64,000 nt of DNA. Origin: Archegozetes longisetosus. Lineage: Eukaryota > Arthropoda > Arachnida > Sarcoptiformes > Trhypochthoniidae. Each line of letters starts with the position of its first letter. Position 1 is the first letter of the stretch. Under the pieces are notes generated by a model. The model searched no databases. It was not told the DNA's origin and saw only the letters and a list, made by a program, of their open reading frames with translations. A program made the position numbers and the translations under genes. This document shows, piece by piece, positions 1-11,369 of the stretch. The DNA lies in the NCBI GenBank assembly GCA_018873245.2, contig JAEMBT020000008.1, positions 9,421,172-9,485,171 on the forward strand, written 5' to 3'.

Positions 1-1905
1 ACTTTGAGACATTGAGCGCTTTCTTATATAAGCGATTCTTAAAACTGAGTATTCATGAAGAATAAGGGACCATGAAATTGAAATATTTTGATTCCATCGA
101 TTTGTTTTGCTTCGAAAAAGATATCGGAGTCAACATAGATCTCACTGAACGGTAGCTGACCATTAATTGTCAATTTGGGACTAATTAGAGATAAGCAGTT
201 TAATAAGTTTGAAGTTTGGACAAACTTTTGCTTCAATGGGTCTTCACTTACATCGTGAACCTCAACATTACTGCTATTATGGAATATACGACACCGACTA
301 TAAGACCAATATCTAATCCAAGGAGTAATACTGCTGCGAATGTCACAAACCACTGAGACTATAATTGAGATAATTATCAGATTTAGTAGTATTGAGATGA
401 ATACACGATCATTTATATGAACATCAATTTTATTTAGTCTGCGTAATCAACTTTAATATTGAGCTAAACTTTCATAAAATAAACTTTCAAACAGAACTTT
501 GAATTGTTTTTCTATAGATAAGCGAAATTTGATTGAGTTCGTATAAGCTTTAGTTGAGTGACAGTTTGGGGTAGGATTTCAAGCTTTTTTATGTTTCAAA
601 TGTTCAGACTTTTAATGACTTTACTGTTATTTGATTTTGTAATTTGATATTTAAAAGACTCGCTGCTTCTAATTTAGAGATTTTGCAACACTTGATTAGA
701 TCATTAAATTGTAAAAACATTGACTTCAATGCAACCAAAATAATGCACGAAAGAGTACGCTAAAAATAAAAACATTTAATAATTAAGTCAGTATATGAAG
801 AAACCAAAGAATAAATTCTCGAAAACTGAAAGGAAATGTGAAAAATATCTTACTTTAGGCAAATGGTAGAGAAGCGGTCCTAAAAAGAGAAGAAAAACTA
901 ACATAAAGGCACTGGAAACAAGTCCAGCGACTTGTGTTCTGCCACCAGTTCTCTCTTGTACTGAACTTCTTGATAGTGAAGCCGATGATGGATAGCACGC
1001 GAATAGAGATGAGAAGATATTTGCAGTTCCGAGTGCTATGAATTTTTGATTGGCATCTATTTTGTATTTATGTTTTTTGGCATAAATTTTTGCCAACGAT
1101 AGCGAAACGGCAAACGCCACAATTGATATGATGAGAGAGTCCACTACTATAGAAGGCATTAAATCCAGTCGAGGAAGTTTTGGTGATGGAAGCCTTCAAG
1201 GATTAAGTTATTCACCATATTATTTGTTAATTCCATTTTCAGAGTGAAGTTTGCTTTTTATAAGTTTTTCTTATCATTAATGCTATGCTTTTTGTGTTAA
1301 AACTTAAAGACTAAGTGTGTAACTAATAAGTTTTGAGGAAAAATTTGTTACCCTGTCAGAATATCTTCCATTACTTCGACTCCATGAGAGGCACTGAGTT
1401 TCATGAGCCATGAAAATAATGTAAAACAACTACCTATTTTTCAGATCAATTTTCATTAAAAGATTCAAAGTTCAAATTTGAGAGTTATAGACATTGATAG
1501 ACTTACCAGAACTAAATCGATAGAAATTGGGACGGAGAGTGAGAACTTTTTAATTCTGGGTTCAATTAGTTCTTTCACTATTATTAGGATAAATATACCA
1601 AATACAGACATTTAAATTGTTATCAAATTTGTTTGGTATAGTCTTTTAGCGATTGATATCCAGGTCTGGAAAAGTATTTTGCGCTTCAGTGAAAAAATGT
1701 AATTATTGTTTTCTCAATGTCTTTACATTAATCAACTTGAATGATATTAGTTTAGTGTGTTCTTCATTTTTTGGTAGTTTGATATCGAGAAGACTGTGCA
1801 ATTGAGAAGTGGCCACATGTATAGCACAGCCGGTCGAAAAGGCAGACACCAGTGTATCGGAAAGTATTACCGACAATACACCCAATTGTGTGAAACCTGT
1901 CAGTA
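1..1905 (-). pseudogene. SLC26 sulfate/anion transporter, 3' part, with frame breaks
   Basis: SLC26/SulP multipass anion exchanger. Exons read on the minus strand, 5' to 3': about 1905-1727, about 1611-1507, 1433-1352, 1193-854, 759-about 661, 358-252 and 180-1. They encode the conserved core, including LSDTLVSAFSTGCAIHVATS, CYPSSASLSRSSVQERTGG, LLLGLDIGLIVGVV and the start of the STAS domain (SEIYVDSDIFFEAKQIDGIK). Donors GTAAGTC (end of exon 1507), GTAAGA (end of 854) and GTAAGTG (end of 252) are canonical. The N-terminal exons were not found upstream and the gene runs off the window. The frame breaks twice in T-runs: near 1415, between VVVL and FSWLMKLS, and near 35, inside the STAS strand just before KNRLYKK. 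The 759-661 exon has no clear donor and the 1611 exon no clear acceptor. It is either a recent pseudogene or a real gene with homopolymer errors. Family identity is secure; pseudogene status is not. Confidence 0.75.
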
Positions 1906-3598
1906 CCTCATGAAAATCATTAGCCTTTAAATATTTTCAATTCAAGGAATAAATGAGAAAATCTTCCCAAATTCATCATAATTTTGAATAAATGCATAAA
2001 TGCTTGTGATTTGATTTCATGTTTACTTTAGTTTTCGATTGAATACAGTTCTGAATAAGTTTTGAACTATGGATAAACTCTTGCCAACAATTAGTGTAAC
2101 TTTTAATCAGTGTTAGGCCAGAGATAACTGGTATTTATTATTAGAAACAGTTATCATAAACTTGTTTGTTGAGAGAATAGATTTTATTTGTTTTGCAGTA
2201 CCCATTACTTTACAAGACTCATCATTTTTCACTTCTACTAAACAAAAGATCACTCGTTATTGAGCTGTAAAAAGTTGAAAAACAGATATCATATAATGAC
2301 CATAAGTGATTCAATGTTTATAATTGAAAAGTTGAGCAGTAATAAACTGAACTCAAATTTTCATATAAATGGCATATCTCTAAAAAGAAGTCAAATTTAG
2401 TAAACGTTGATTTTGAAAGCACGTACTCTACTCGATATGTGAGACAGCGATTGCCAGTATTTCCGCCAAATAGGTTTCCACCGAAAGGGACTCTAAGTGG
2501 TGGTCAGCAGAAACTCGATGTTTACACTTATTCGATATTTATTCCTAATTTTGATGGATTCAACTTTTACTTAACTCCATGAGGTGTCGCATCAAAGCGT
2601 TAGTTAAAGGTTTTCCTAAAACTTTTCAGATAATAAAATGACTGAAGTAGAGATTCCATACCTACCAATTAGATTTTGCTCCAAGTTGATCAATTTGAAG
2701 TTGATGGGTCAAGCATTAACTTATTGTTTGAAGCTTTTGGTGTGCAAAATCAAAGTTTGTAAGCGTTTTGACAGTTCATCAAAATTATAAAAACGTCATA
2801 TGGATTGATATTCTGAGACATTGGCACTTCTCTTGATAGAAAAGTCCAAACTTTCAGATATTTGACCCTTTCTTGTCTATTGTCATAATTAGTTTGAGGC
2901 TAGATCACTAAATTTTAGTCTTCTATCGGTAAATGCACCAAATTTGAGCCCTTTTATTATTAGAAAAATTTTAGAGAAGGTTACTCGTAGACATATGGGT
3001 TACCGCTCTCACACCAAAGTAATTTAACCTAAGCTAAGGATAACTGAAGATTGTTTCGCAATCGTTTAATTATTATGCCGACACTTAACTATTTTATGAA
3101 AGAAAATACACAAAACTGTCTCTTTCATAATGTTTTTATGCTAAAAGTTCTTACATAAAACTCGGAGGTAAGAAAAGCACTCTCGTACGTGAATCAATGA
3201 TGTCAAATATTTTCTCGTAAACGGAATTCAGAACGCATTTAATTTATGATGAAATAAAGCGCTCACTCACTTCGTTCACTATTAACGTGAGCTGACTTAA
3301 TGAATAAATACTCTTTATATTAAATATAACTATGTAATATAACGTACGATCGATATACAATCACTGGTAATCTTTAAAATCAACTGTTGGTCTCATTATT
3401 TGATCCGAATATTTGTGATTATTTTCACCACTATTTTCGACTCAAATTCAGTGTTTGTTCGAAATAACCTAAACTGAGAGCCATTGAGCTGTTATTTCAA
3501 TACTTATGGAACTGTTTCAAGTTATTTGATTGTAGATCTGCTACTTCTACAATAGACCTAAACAAACGATCAGTTCCTCGAGAATGGCATCAGATAAA
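1906..3598. other. Gene-free stretch
   Basis: AT-rich sequence with no supportable exon. The missing N-terminal SLC26 exons would be expected here on the minus strand and I could not find them. A short plus-strand open stretch near 2430-2580 was considered and rejected. Confidence 0.5.
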
Positions 3599-3947
3599 CT
3601 AATCAAAATCTTTCATATCTGTGCTGATACTCAAATTGAATAATACATATGAAATTGTACCTGAACTGTGAATATTAGCTTTTGAGTAATAATTTGTTCC
3701 TTTGATTGGATGCCATATATTTTGAAGTTCCAGTTCTGGAGACATATGACTGGTCTTCGAATTCAAGGATTGTCACTAAACTGAAATCTTCCATTGATTC
3801 TATTATTTTAGAGGATATTTCAAGCACCAAATATCTATGAATAATATGCTGTTTATGCAGGTAAGTGACATTTACATTGGCACTTGTTAACAATTTGAGG
3901 CAGTAATATATACTCGAAGTGTAAATAACCAAAGTAGATTCTCTCAT
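3599..3947 (-). pseudogene. eIF2-alpha-kinase-like protein kinase fragment
   Basis: The translation follows a Ser/Thr kinase C-lobe in order: YLHKQHIIHRY (catalytic loop), then VTILEFED where the DFG magnesium-binding motif should be, then RTGTSKYMA (activation segment end/APE region). After a one-base frame change near 3690 it continues YYSKANIHSSG and STDMKDFD. The pairing of GT.KYM with a Y..K.DI..LG....L block and ST.M resembles the eIF2-alpha kinase group (PERK, GCN2, HRI). The catalytic Asp of HRD is Tyr and DFG is degraded, so the product could not be an active kinase. With the frameshift, a small size and no N-lobe nearby, this is best read as a decayed duplicate. The eIF2AK assignment is from motif resemblance only. 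Confidence 0.55.
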
Positions 3948-6446
3948 TATTTACCCTTCATTATTATCCTTCGTTCAATTTGTTGATCGCATCTTTTGAA
4001 ATCAATAAATACGATATCATTTAAATTTTTAGTTATTATCAAGATTAAAAATGAATTCAATTAACTGAAATTGATGTGAATCTCATACTTTTCATAGCCT
4101 TTAACCTTAATATCCAAGTTTTCAATTGAAGTGCACTCATGTCTCACAACTGAATTGCTTTTGAATTTGGGAAAAATGTCGGTTTGTTTGTGATTATTAC
4201 TTCAAGTTGTTTATTATGAAATTGTTTCTAATTGCGTAAAATTCGTTATTTTCTCTATTATTTGTTTCGTACACAAAACCGTAGTTCTCAGAAGCGATAG
4301 TCTTGTATTGAATCAAATGTGTTATGTGTTATGCCTTCTTTTTCAGTATTTTCTCCAAAGTCTTCTCAAAATATCTATTATTTTAATCCGTATTGAAAAA
4401 TTTTTTCAATAGTTCGGCATATCATGGATTGAATCCCAGATATCTTTTCCTAAATCATCAGTAATTATTACTAATAAAAACTATTAAGTTTTTGTGTATT
4501 TTTAGCTTAATTTTAACTTCTAGTTAACACTTTATATAATTTGGTGTCAGCTAATGGTCGAACTGTTGCATAAATTTTTCAATGGAGTGTGTATTTTAGG
4601 CCATTAATTTAAGATTATAGTCAAATGATTCTCATAACTTTTCTCACTTATGTGTCAAAAAGTATTTGCGAGAAAAGTTTTTAAACAAAAACTGAATTCT
4701 GAACTTTTGTTGACAAAATCAAATAACAAAAATGTATTATCAGCCATAGGACACTATAATCTTTAATTAATCTCTCTGTACACGAATTTTGCAAAAATAT
4801 CAAAACATTCAATACGTTGCAAACGAGTTCATAGAATTAATTGTCTTTGTTTATAAACGCTTATCTGTGCCCTAAACTTAAAACTCAAAAATCATTACAA
4901 CCAAAAGCATAACTTGATCTCGATTTGTAATTATTGATGCATTATTCTTGTGTTCATTATCTTCAAAATGATATGAAAGTTTGATTTTATTAATTAAAAA
5001 TATTCGATTTATTAAAGAGTTATTCGGTTACGTTATAATTACTAAAACTACCAAAATATGAGAATCTAAGAAAAGCAATATATAAAAAGGAATTAACATC
5101 ATTTGCTTTGAAATTTATAAATTTCTATTAAAGTTTTGTTAGTTTTGAACAATTGTGAAAAATTGGAAAATATTAAATAAGTTAAGATATTCAGTCAAAT
5201 ATTAAAACTTGAAGTACATTAAAAATTGCATATGTAGCTGATGATCTCGAAGCTAATCTTTTTTATCAAATGATTTAATTAAGAATTGGTGGCAAACATA
5301 GATTAAGTCGAATAGCAATTGTCGATAAAAATTGTTGAGTAGACTAATGAAGTACTACTGTATGAGTATTAGCGTTGTTTCTAATAAAATGTATGCTTCA
5401 ATCTAACCAAAATCAGTGCTGTTATACGAATTTGCAATCATTTTCCGTAACCTTTTAACTACTTAGGGACACATTAGAAGTTTAAGTTATTAAGACTAAA
5501 GTGTCAAAATATTGACTTAACAACAGTTAGAAACTTAGTGTGTTCACAACTTAAAATCAGTAGAACTGCTCGAAAATTGTTTAGTATTTACCACTTCAAA
5601 GAAGGTAAAGAGTTAATAAGTTTGAAGGCGAGATAACTGAATCGGGTTTGTAGTTGGTCTTCGGGACCAATGGTTGCTTGACAACAATGCTTGTTACCAA
5701 CAGGTTGGTGTATACTATTCAGTGCTTAATAACTGTCCCAAATTCAAATCAGTTTTGCATTATTGAGAGCGCATTCCACATAAACTTATTACCGAACGAG
5801 CTCTATCGACTTCTGTGTAACTTATATCAGGAATACGAATAACTATTCACTTTGATTGCAACGTTGGAAATTTGAAATGTATTCTAAAGTATTTCTCGCC
5901 AACCAATTGAAGAGTTACTGAAATTGTATTCAATCAATTGTTATGGAGAGTAACATCGGATCACTCATCCAAATGTTCAGGTCACACATTATAATTAGGG
6001 TTTTGTCAACTTTTTCAGTCCAACATTTATAATCTGTAGATTTATATTGTAGTTGTGAGACGTTCAATTTAAAGGCAAGTTTGATGCAATTCATATGTTT
6101 GAAATATTGAGCACAGTCTATGTGTTGTCGACTTTCATATTCGTAACCGCTCCTCATTTATAGTTATCTGCTTTACATTAGGATTCGGGAGTCTAATGAA
6201 AAACTAATTTCGATTGGGGGCATTTATCAAATACTCTGTACGTTTTTCAGCATCATATTAAACCAGAAATGAGAGCTGAGCACAAAACTTTAGTTTTTTA
6301 CGTCTATCGAGTCAATCATTTGAAGCATTTCATTAATCAATAATACTTTTATTGACATTAATTTCTATCGAATTAAACTAATAATTGAACCAAATTGTCC
6401 ACCAAATGATAAAATAAACAAAATCATAATTAGATACAAAACAGAT
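3948..6446. other. Gene-free stretch
   Basis: AT-rich DNA with only short random open frames. It contains one copy of a dispersed repeat at 4715-4835. Confidence 0.5.
4715..4835 (+). repeat. Dispersed repeat, copy 1 (partner at 20598-20715)
   Basis: Shares a block of about 110 bp with 20598-20715 in the same orientation, including ATAGGACACTATAATCTT and GCAAAAATATCAAAA, with scattered differences. No coding content. Probably pieces of one interspersed element. Confidence 0.6.
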
Positions 6447-8005
6447 TTAGTTTTGATAGAATTCGAAATAAAGTTTAGCAAATTTGAATTGAAAGTGACC
6501 CAAAGCCTGACCCCAACTGTCAGAATAAGTGATGAATCCGACAACAATTTTCCAATTGGATCGACGTAAACGACTCTCGACTTCATTGAAAACATATTGA
6601 CTAATGAATCGATAACACGAATCGTCGGGTGAATTGATGTCAACGTCGTTGTCATAAAGCGGACAATCGTAAACACTGAAGTCTTGTTCTATCGATTCCT
6701 TTGCGATTGATATCAATTCGTTTAACACATTGACGTCCGCCTCATATATCACTTTCACAGAAGAAGTTCGCGCCTCTTCTATCACATCAATAAAGTTTAG
6801 CTAAAAATTATATAAAAATTAAGTCAAACAAAGTAGTTTTTATACTGACAAAAGTTTTAATTCAATCAAACAATTGAGTCAACTATTATTTCAATGTAAA
6901 AGTCGATCAAAAGTTATTTTAAAGTTATGGAAAAACTTTTAAAAAGTCTTTTATTGAAGTATTTTTAAGAACTTTTAGAAGTTTTTGTTAACATTCAATC
7001 ATTTAATACCTTATTTGTTGGTCGATGTGATCTCTCAAACACAAGTATTTCAGTGTTTCCGATAACTAGAGACACATAAGTTTTAGGCAAAGCTGACTCT
7101 TCATTACCATCGCTTTCACTTTTTTGCGAATAATTAATCCATTGATTGCCATATTTTTGATGAATAGACTTCGATATATTATTGACTGTTAACTCAGGAT
7201 TTTTAGAAGATTTAAGTGTATTCGAGACTTTGATCGTTGAGTTGATATGATTTGTGGTGAGTTTCGAGTGAGAAACTGATTCTCGCGCTCCAAATATTTG
7301 ATCGATTTGTGACTCCGTGTACTTTGAGTAAGAAATGAAATGTTTGACAATTTAGTTTAAGTTCGAAAACATTTTGAAGTGACACAATTATTTGATACAG
7401 TTTTAAAAACTAAAATCAATATTTAGTTAAACGACTAAAACGATACTTCAATATAACTATAGTTAAGATTAGAGTAAAGTGTTAGAGCAATAAATTTGGT
7501 CAATTTTGTTACCTTTGAATTGAGTCATTTTAAACCGTATTCGGGTAATGACTACCGAATTGATAATTTTTACCTTGAATTGTTGTGGAGTTTCATAAAT
7601 GGTTTGAAATAACATGAATTGAATGCATCCGATTGTAAACGATAGAAAAGTTGAGTTAATGTGATTGCAGTTTGAATCGAAACCAATTTGACCGACAACG
7701 CAATGCCATTGCGGGCCATATAATGAGTCCAATGAGTTCGTTATGTTTTCAGATATCAGTTGAAAGTTGTTCAGAGATTTCAATGCAATCATAGCAATGA
7801 CTTCGGCACTACTTTTCATGTCGTCATTCATTTGGTTTCTAATTATTATTATTTTAGAGTTGATGTGACGCGCGTCTGATATTAAATCGTTTTCTGACAT
7901 CAAAAGTGGTTTATATAATACTAATTGTGTTCTGTCGTAAGTAAACGAAAGAAGTGTTCCGAACTGCAAACAAATAATCAAAATTATTATCAGAAGACTT
8001 TTCAT
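6447..8005 (-). CDS. Secreted protein with three divergent LC8 (dynein light chain)-like domains
   Basis: Three exons on the minus strand: 8005-7574, 7321-7010 and 6800-6447 (stop at the end), with donors GTAAAA and GTATTA. All introns are phase 0; the spliced frame is 365 codons. Residues 1-21 form a hydrophobic signal peptide (MKSLLIIILIICLQFGTLLS). Each exon carries one LC8-like unit. Unit 1 has MNDDMKSSAEVIAM, then ENITNSLDSLYGPQWHCVVG, close to the LC8 signature YNPTWHCIVG. Unit 2 has NNISKSIHQKYGNQWI and TYVSLVIGNTEILVFE, matching the LC8 end YFYLGQVAILLF. Unit 3 has ISQYVFNEVESRLRRSNWKI and GHFQFKFAKLYFEF. LC8 is normally a single cytosolic 89-residue hub protein of dynein; a signal peptide and three units are atypical. 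Function is unknown. Units 2 and 3 have lost the WHC core. The exon joins are inferred from splice signals and matching phase. Confidence 0.72.
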
Positions 8006-8025
8006 TATTTAAAGCAATAGTTCAA

Positions 8026-8408
8026 CTAATAATAGAACTTAATATCAAAACATAACAACAAATTTTTGGTCTGTGAATAGTTTTGAAAGAGTTGTTAAAG
8101 AGTGTTAATTAAAAGTGGTGAACCTGTGAATCGATGACTGCTGTGAATGGATTCGGACCTGCGATACAATTCCATTGTCTTCCGTAGTGATCGTTAAACG
8201 TATTGACGAGTATTTTCGTTATATTACTCAACGAATTATCTTGATTAACTTCTAATCTGACTGTACTTAAGGCTAAAGTTTTCATTTGTTCACTCAATTG
8301 ATTTTTATGAATCACAAAATTTGTTAATAAACTTATCGTCAAATTCAAGTTTGAAATAATCAATAAAATGACCACAAAATTAACTGAAAACAAACTTAAA
8401 AAATTCAT
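8026..8408 (-). CDS. Secreted single-domain LC8-like protein, tandem paralogue
   Basis: Starts at 8408 with a hydrophobic leader of about 25 residues, then an LC8-like unit: NQLSEQMKTLALST (compare the LC8 NADMSEEMQQDA helix), SNITKILVNTFNDHYGRQWN and CIAG (compare YNPTWHCIVG). The frame stops at 8109 after DSQVHHF, before the last LC8 strand. A 53-bp intron (GTTCAC at 8123 to ACAG at 8071, phase 0) would instead continue with a short exon, TKNLLLCFDIKFYY, ending at 8026, which resembles the missing strand. Both readings are possible. The gene lies only about 20-100 bp upstream of the three-domain gene in the same orientation, so the pair looks like a tandem duplication; the spacer must hold any promoter of the downstream gene. 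Confidence 0.55.
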
Positions 8409-9980
8409 TGTTCTCTACATAAAACACTACTATTTAAAAGTGAATTAAGTTAAATAAAGTTTGTTAGACTGTTCAGAAGAGTATTTGTACTTTAATTTAA
8501 TTAAGTTTTGTATAATTAATTTTAGGTCATTTGATAAGAACTTTATTTTTGTGACTTCTTTTAATTAAAAAATCTAAACTTTTAGATAAACTTATTACCG
8601 ATCATAAAATGTGAATAGTTCTACAAAACTTTATTGATATCAACATCTGTAGAGTTCGTTCATTTATTAAAAAACAATAAGTATCTGTTTGTTGAAATTT
8701 TCATTTTATATCAATTGATTAATTGAATTGAGTTTATGTGACTTAATATGACTGTAAATGCTTTCAATTAAATTGGAATATATTTGTCTTATCTTATGAG
8801 TAGGTTTTAGTTTATTCCCTAAAAAAGTTAATCTAATAGTTAGTTATGATAAAAGTTTTGTTAGTCATTAAACAGTTGATTGTCTTCTGTTGAACTAAAG
8901 CTTTAAATATTAATATAATTGGCTCAAACTTTTGTCACAATTTTCAAGTCATAAAATTTAGACTAAAAGCATTTGTGTTTTTTAATATATTTTTACTGTT
9001 AAGTGAAGTTATTGTTGTAGAGCACATCTACGCTTTTGTTGACAAAACTGGATTTGATCACATCAAACTATTTGCTGCTCTAAAATAGTAGTCAAATTGA
9101 ATTTTATTCTCAAATATACTCGAATCCAATTATATACAACAGGTCTATGCAGCCGAAAGCGATGATTATAGGTGATATTCACTATATCGAAATCAATGAA
9201 CTTTGGATTCTGTGTTAAATGTAGAGCATAGTGTTCATTATACGCGGATTTACTATAAACGGGTTAAACGCATGAAGTATTATCTGAATATCTATTTAAA
9301 AATGACTGTTATAGACAAAAATTTATTTATTATGAATAAAATTGAACATTTTTCGATTACTATATCATAAGTATGTCTAGTGTTATAATAAAGATTTTCC
9401 TTTTAAGAAAGCCATTACCTTATGTGTTTGCTAAACGTATTTTATAAGTATTTAAAAATTTATATGATTTTTTTGAATATCTTAACTTTACACGTTATGG
9501 TGTAAAGAAAAATAGTCCTCTGTGTAGTTTTAATATTTTTAGTTTCATACTCAAAAGTCGTCAAACGCCAAATGAATTGTTGGCCCATATCATTGAAATA
9601 GATAAAAAGTTAAGGCGCTCCGCAGAGTCGAAGCCAGACTTTTGGCTGACTATATGCACTAAGGATTTTACCCCACTCTATATTAAGGCTTGACAAAAAT
9701 TACATCGAATCAAATTATAGGTTTATTCAAATTAAATGCACTTTTCTGGTAAACGCTACTATGATTAAAAGCTACCATGACTAAACAAATCAAATTTTTG
9801 AGGAGTTGAACGCCAAAAAGTCCAACACTGACCCGTAGATCCCTTATGACTAGAGTTAATGCAACTTTTGATTATGGTTTTTTATTTGACTTTAAAGTCG
9901 TGTTATTTTAGAGAATATAGATAAAGTGAAAAATCTGCTCTATCTATGAGTTTAATAGCGTTGATTATTTGACTTACTAA

Positions 9981-10037
9981 GCGACCTGGTGGTTAGTGTA
10001 CTGACCACTAGTAGAATAGGGTCGGGTTCGCGTACAC
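9981..10037 (+). repeat. Possible tRNA-derived SINE/tRNA-like core
   Basis: Contains TGGTGGTTAGTGTA, resembling a pol III A box, and GTCGGGTTCGCGT about 25 bp further on, resembling a B box. No acceptor-stem pairing was found, so it is not a functional tRNA. Could be chance. Confidence 0.25.
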
Positions 10038-10132
10038 TGTTGACAATTTCTTTTTGATATCAGAATATTACTTTTACTTGAATTTTTCATCGGAAAATTT
10101 GACTAACTGCGCGTTTGTCTTAACATTGTAAA

Positions 10133-10645
10133 GATTAGAACAACTTATTTAGCTGATTAGCAATAAATGTATGCAATTCATGATTATTACATCATTAATT
10201 CAATTAGATTTATATTATTTGTAACCAAGTTTTTCCTCAATTCTACATTATCAGTTGAGCTTTACTGCATATAATGAGTTGTAATTCTTAGTAAATTTGA
10301 TTTCTTACTTAATTTATTGCTTAGTTTCATGTTCATTATTGATTTTGTTGAGTTAACTTTTGCTTATTTTATAATTGACTATAATATCCGATTAGGTCAA
10401 GTCAAAAAACTCTGACGTTGCAGTCAATTATAAAATAATCAAAAGTAAACTCAACAAAACCAATAATGAACATGAAAATAAACAATGAGTCAAGTAAGAA
10501 ATCAAATTTACTAGGAATTATATGCAATAGAGCTCAGCTAATAATGTACAATTGAGGAACAACTTGATTTCAAATCATAAATCAAATCGCTATAATCATG
10601 AATTGCATACATTTATTGCTAATCAGCTAAATAACACAAACAATT
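10133..10645. repeat. Large imperfect inverted repeat (foldback)
   Basis: The left arm, about 10133-10380, and right arm, about 10430-10645, are reverse complements with indels. Anchors are GTATGCAATTCATGATTAT against its complement near 10590, and TTCATGTTCATTATTG against CAATAATGAACATGAAA. The inner spacer is about 50 bp. No coding frame. Likely a foldback or MITE-type element. Confidence 0.7.
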
Positions 10646-11108
10646 CCTGTGATTTATCTGAGTGTAAAATAAATGATTACAATGAATTAAACTCTGAAAA
10701 CTGCTATCCTTTTAAATGAATATACCGATACATGTATTATAAAGTATGAGAAAGCTTTAAAGATTTTGATCAGATTTTTCTATCATCTGTTTGTGAACCT
10801 TTACCCCCAGAGATTGACAATCAGTATAAAAGGTACAATATCTACAGTGACTTTTGACGACTTTTTGAGTCTGAAACTAAATTTTTAGTTTGGCAGCTCA
10901 TTTTTAGAGTTTATTGTTTACTTTTTTCAGTTTTTAGTTCAATTAAGATCAATTCGGGTCAACTTCAAGTTATTAATGAAAATTCATAAAAGTTGGTGAT
11001 AGGGTAGTACCTCGATGTGGTCAATCGCTCCACACCTATAATTCACATTCACTGCTATGAGACATCGTTATAAAAAGAGATTATTTGAATTTTTGACATG
11101 TTTTGTGA

Positions 11109-11369
11109 GCAGACTTTGAATTTATTCTAATTACAAGAAATCGATGGTTTGATTGGATAAGACGTGAACCATTTGCTCAAAAATATTGTGAACAAATTAG
11201 GCAATATTTGATTGAATCAAATTCAATTGATTCACTTTTGATAGAATTGTTGGAATACAAAAGCACGCAAGTTTGGAATCCTTTGATTGATGATTCAAAT
11301 CAAATAATAGATAATGAAATGGGAACGCTCATGCGGACGCCAACATATCGAGTGAAAGCTGGACAATAA
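11109..11369 (+). CDS. Unidentified exon-like open frame
   Basis: An 86-codon open frame with no ATG, preceded by a GAGCAG acceptor-like site and ended by TAA at 11367. The composition looks protein-like rather than random: RNRWFDWIRREPFAQKYCEQ, then an amphipathic segment, then QVWNPLIDD and MGTLMRTPTYRVKAGQ at the C-terminus. I do not recognise the family. It could be the last exon of a gene whose other exons I cannot identify, or an exon-derived fragment carried by a repeat. No partner exon was found in the neighbouring AT-rich DNA. Confidence 0.35.
   Translation, partial: ADFEFILITRNRWFDWIRREPFAQKYCEQIRQYLIESNSIDSLLIELLEYKSTQVWNPLIDDSNQIIDNEMGTLMRTPTYRVKAGQ

Larger units (their letters stand above)
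8409..11108. other. Gene-free stretch with palindrome and a tRNA-like motif
   Basis: No exon could be supported. The stretch contains a possible tRNA-derived SINE core (9981-10037) and a large inverted repeat (10133-10645). Confidence 0.5.

Noticed and set aside
2430-2580. Plus-strand open stretch with LSGGQQ, resembling an ABC-transporter signature
   Set aside because: No Walker A or B motif and no flanking similarity; the six residues alone can occur by chance.
5654-6157. Short open frames at 5654-5842 (+) and 5930-6157 (-)
   Set aside because: No recognisable motif or splice context.
6365-6676. 103-residue minus-strand frame overlapping the third LC8-like exon
   Set aside because: Shadow frame of the LC8-like exon; the other frame carries the family similarity and in-phase splice sites.
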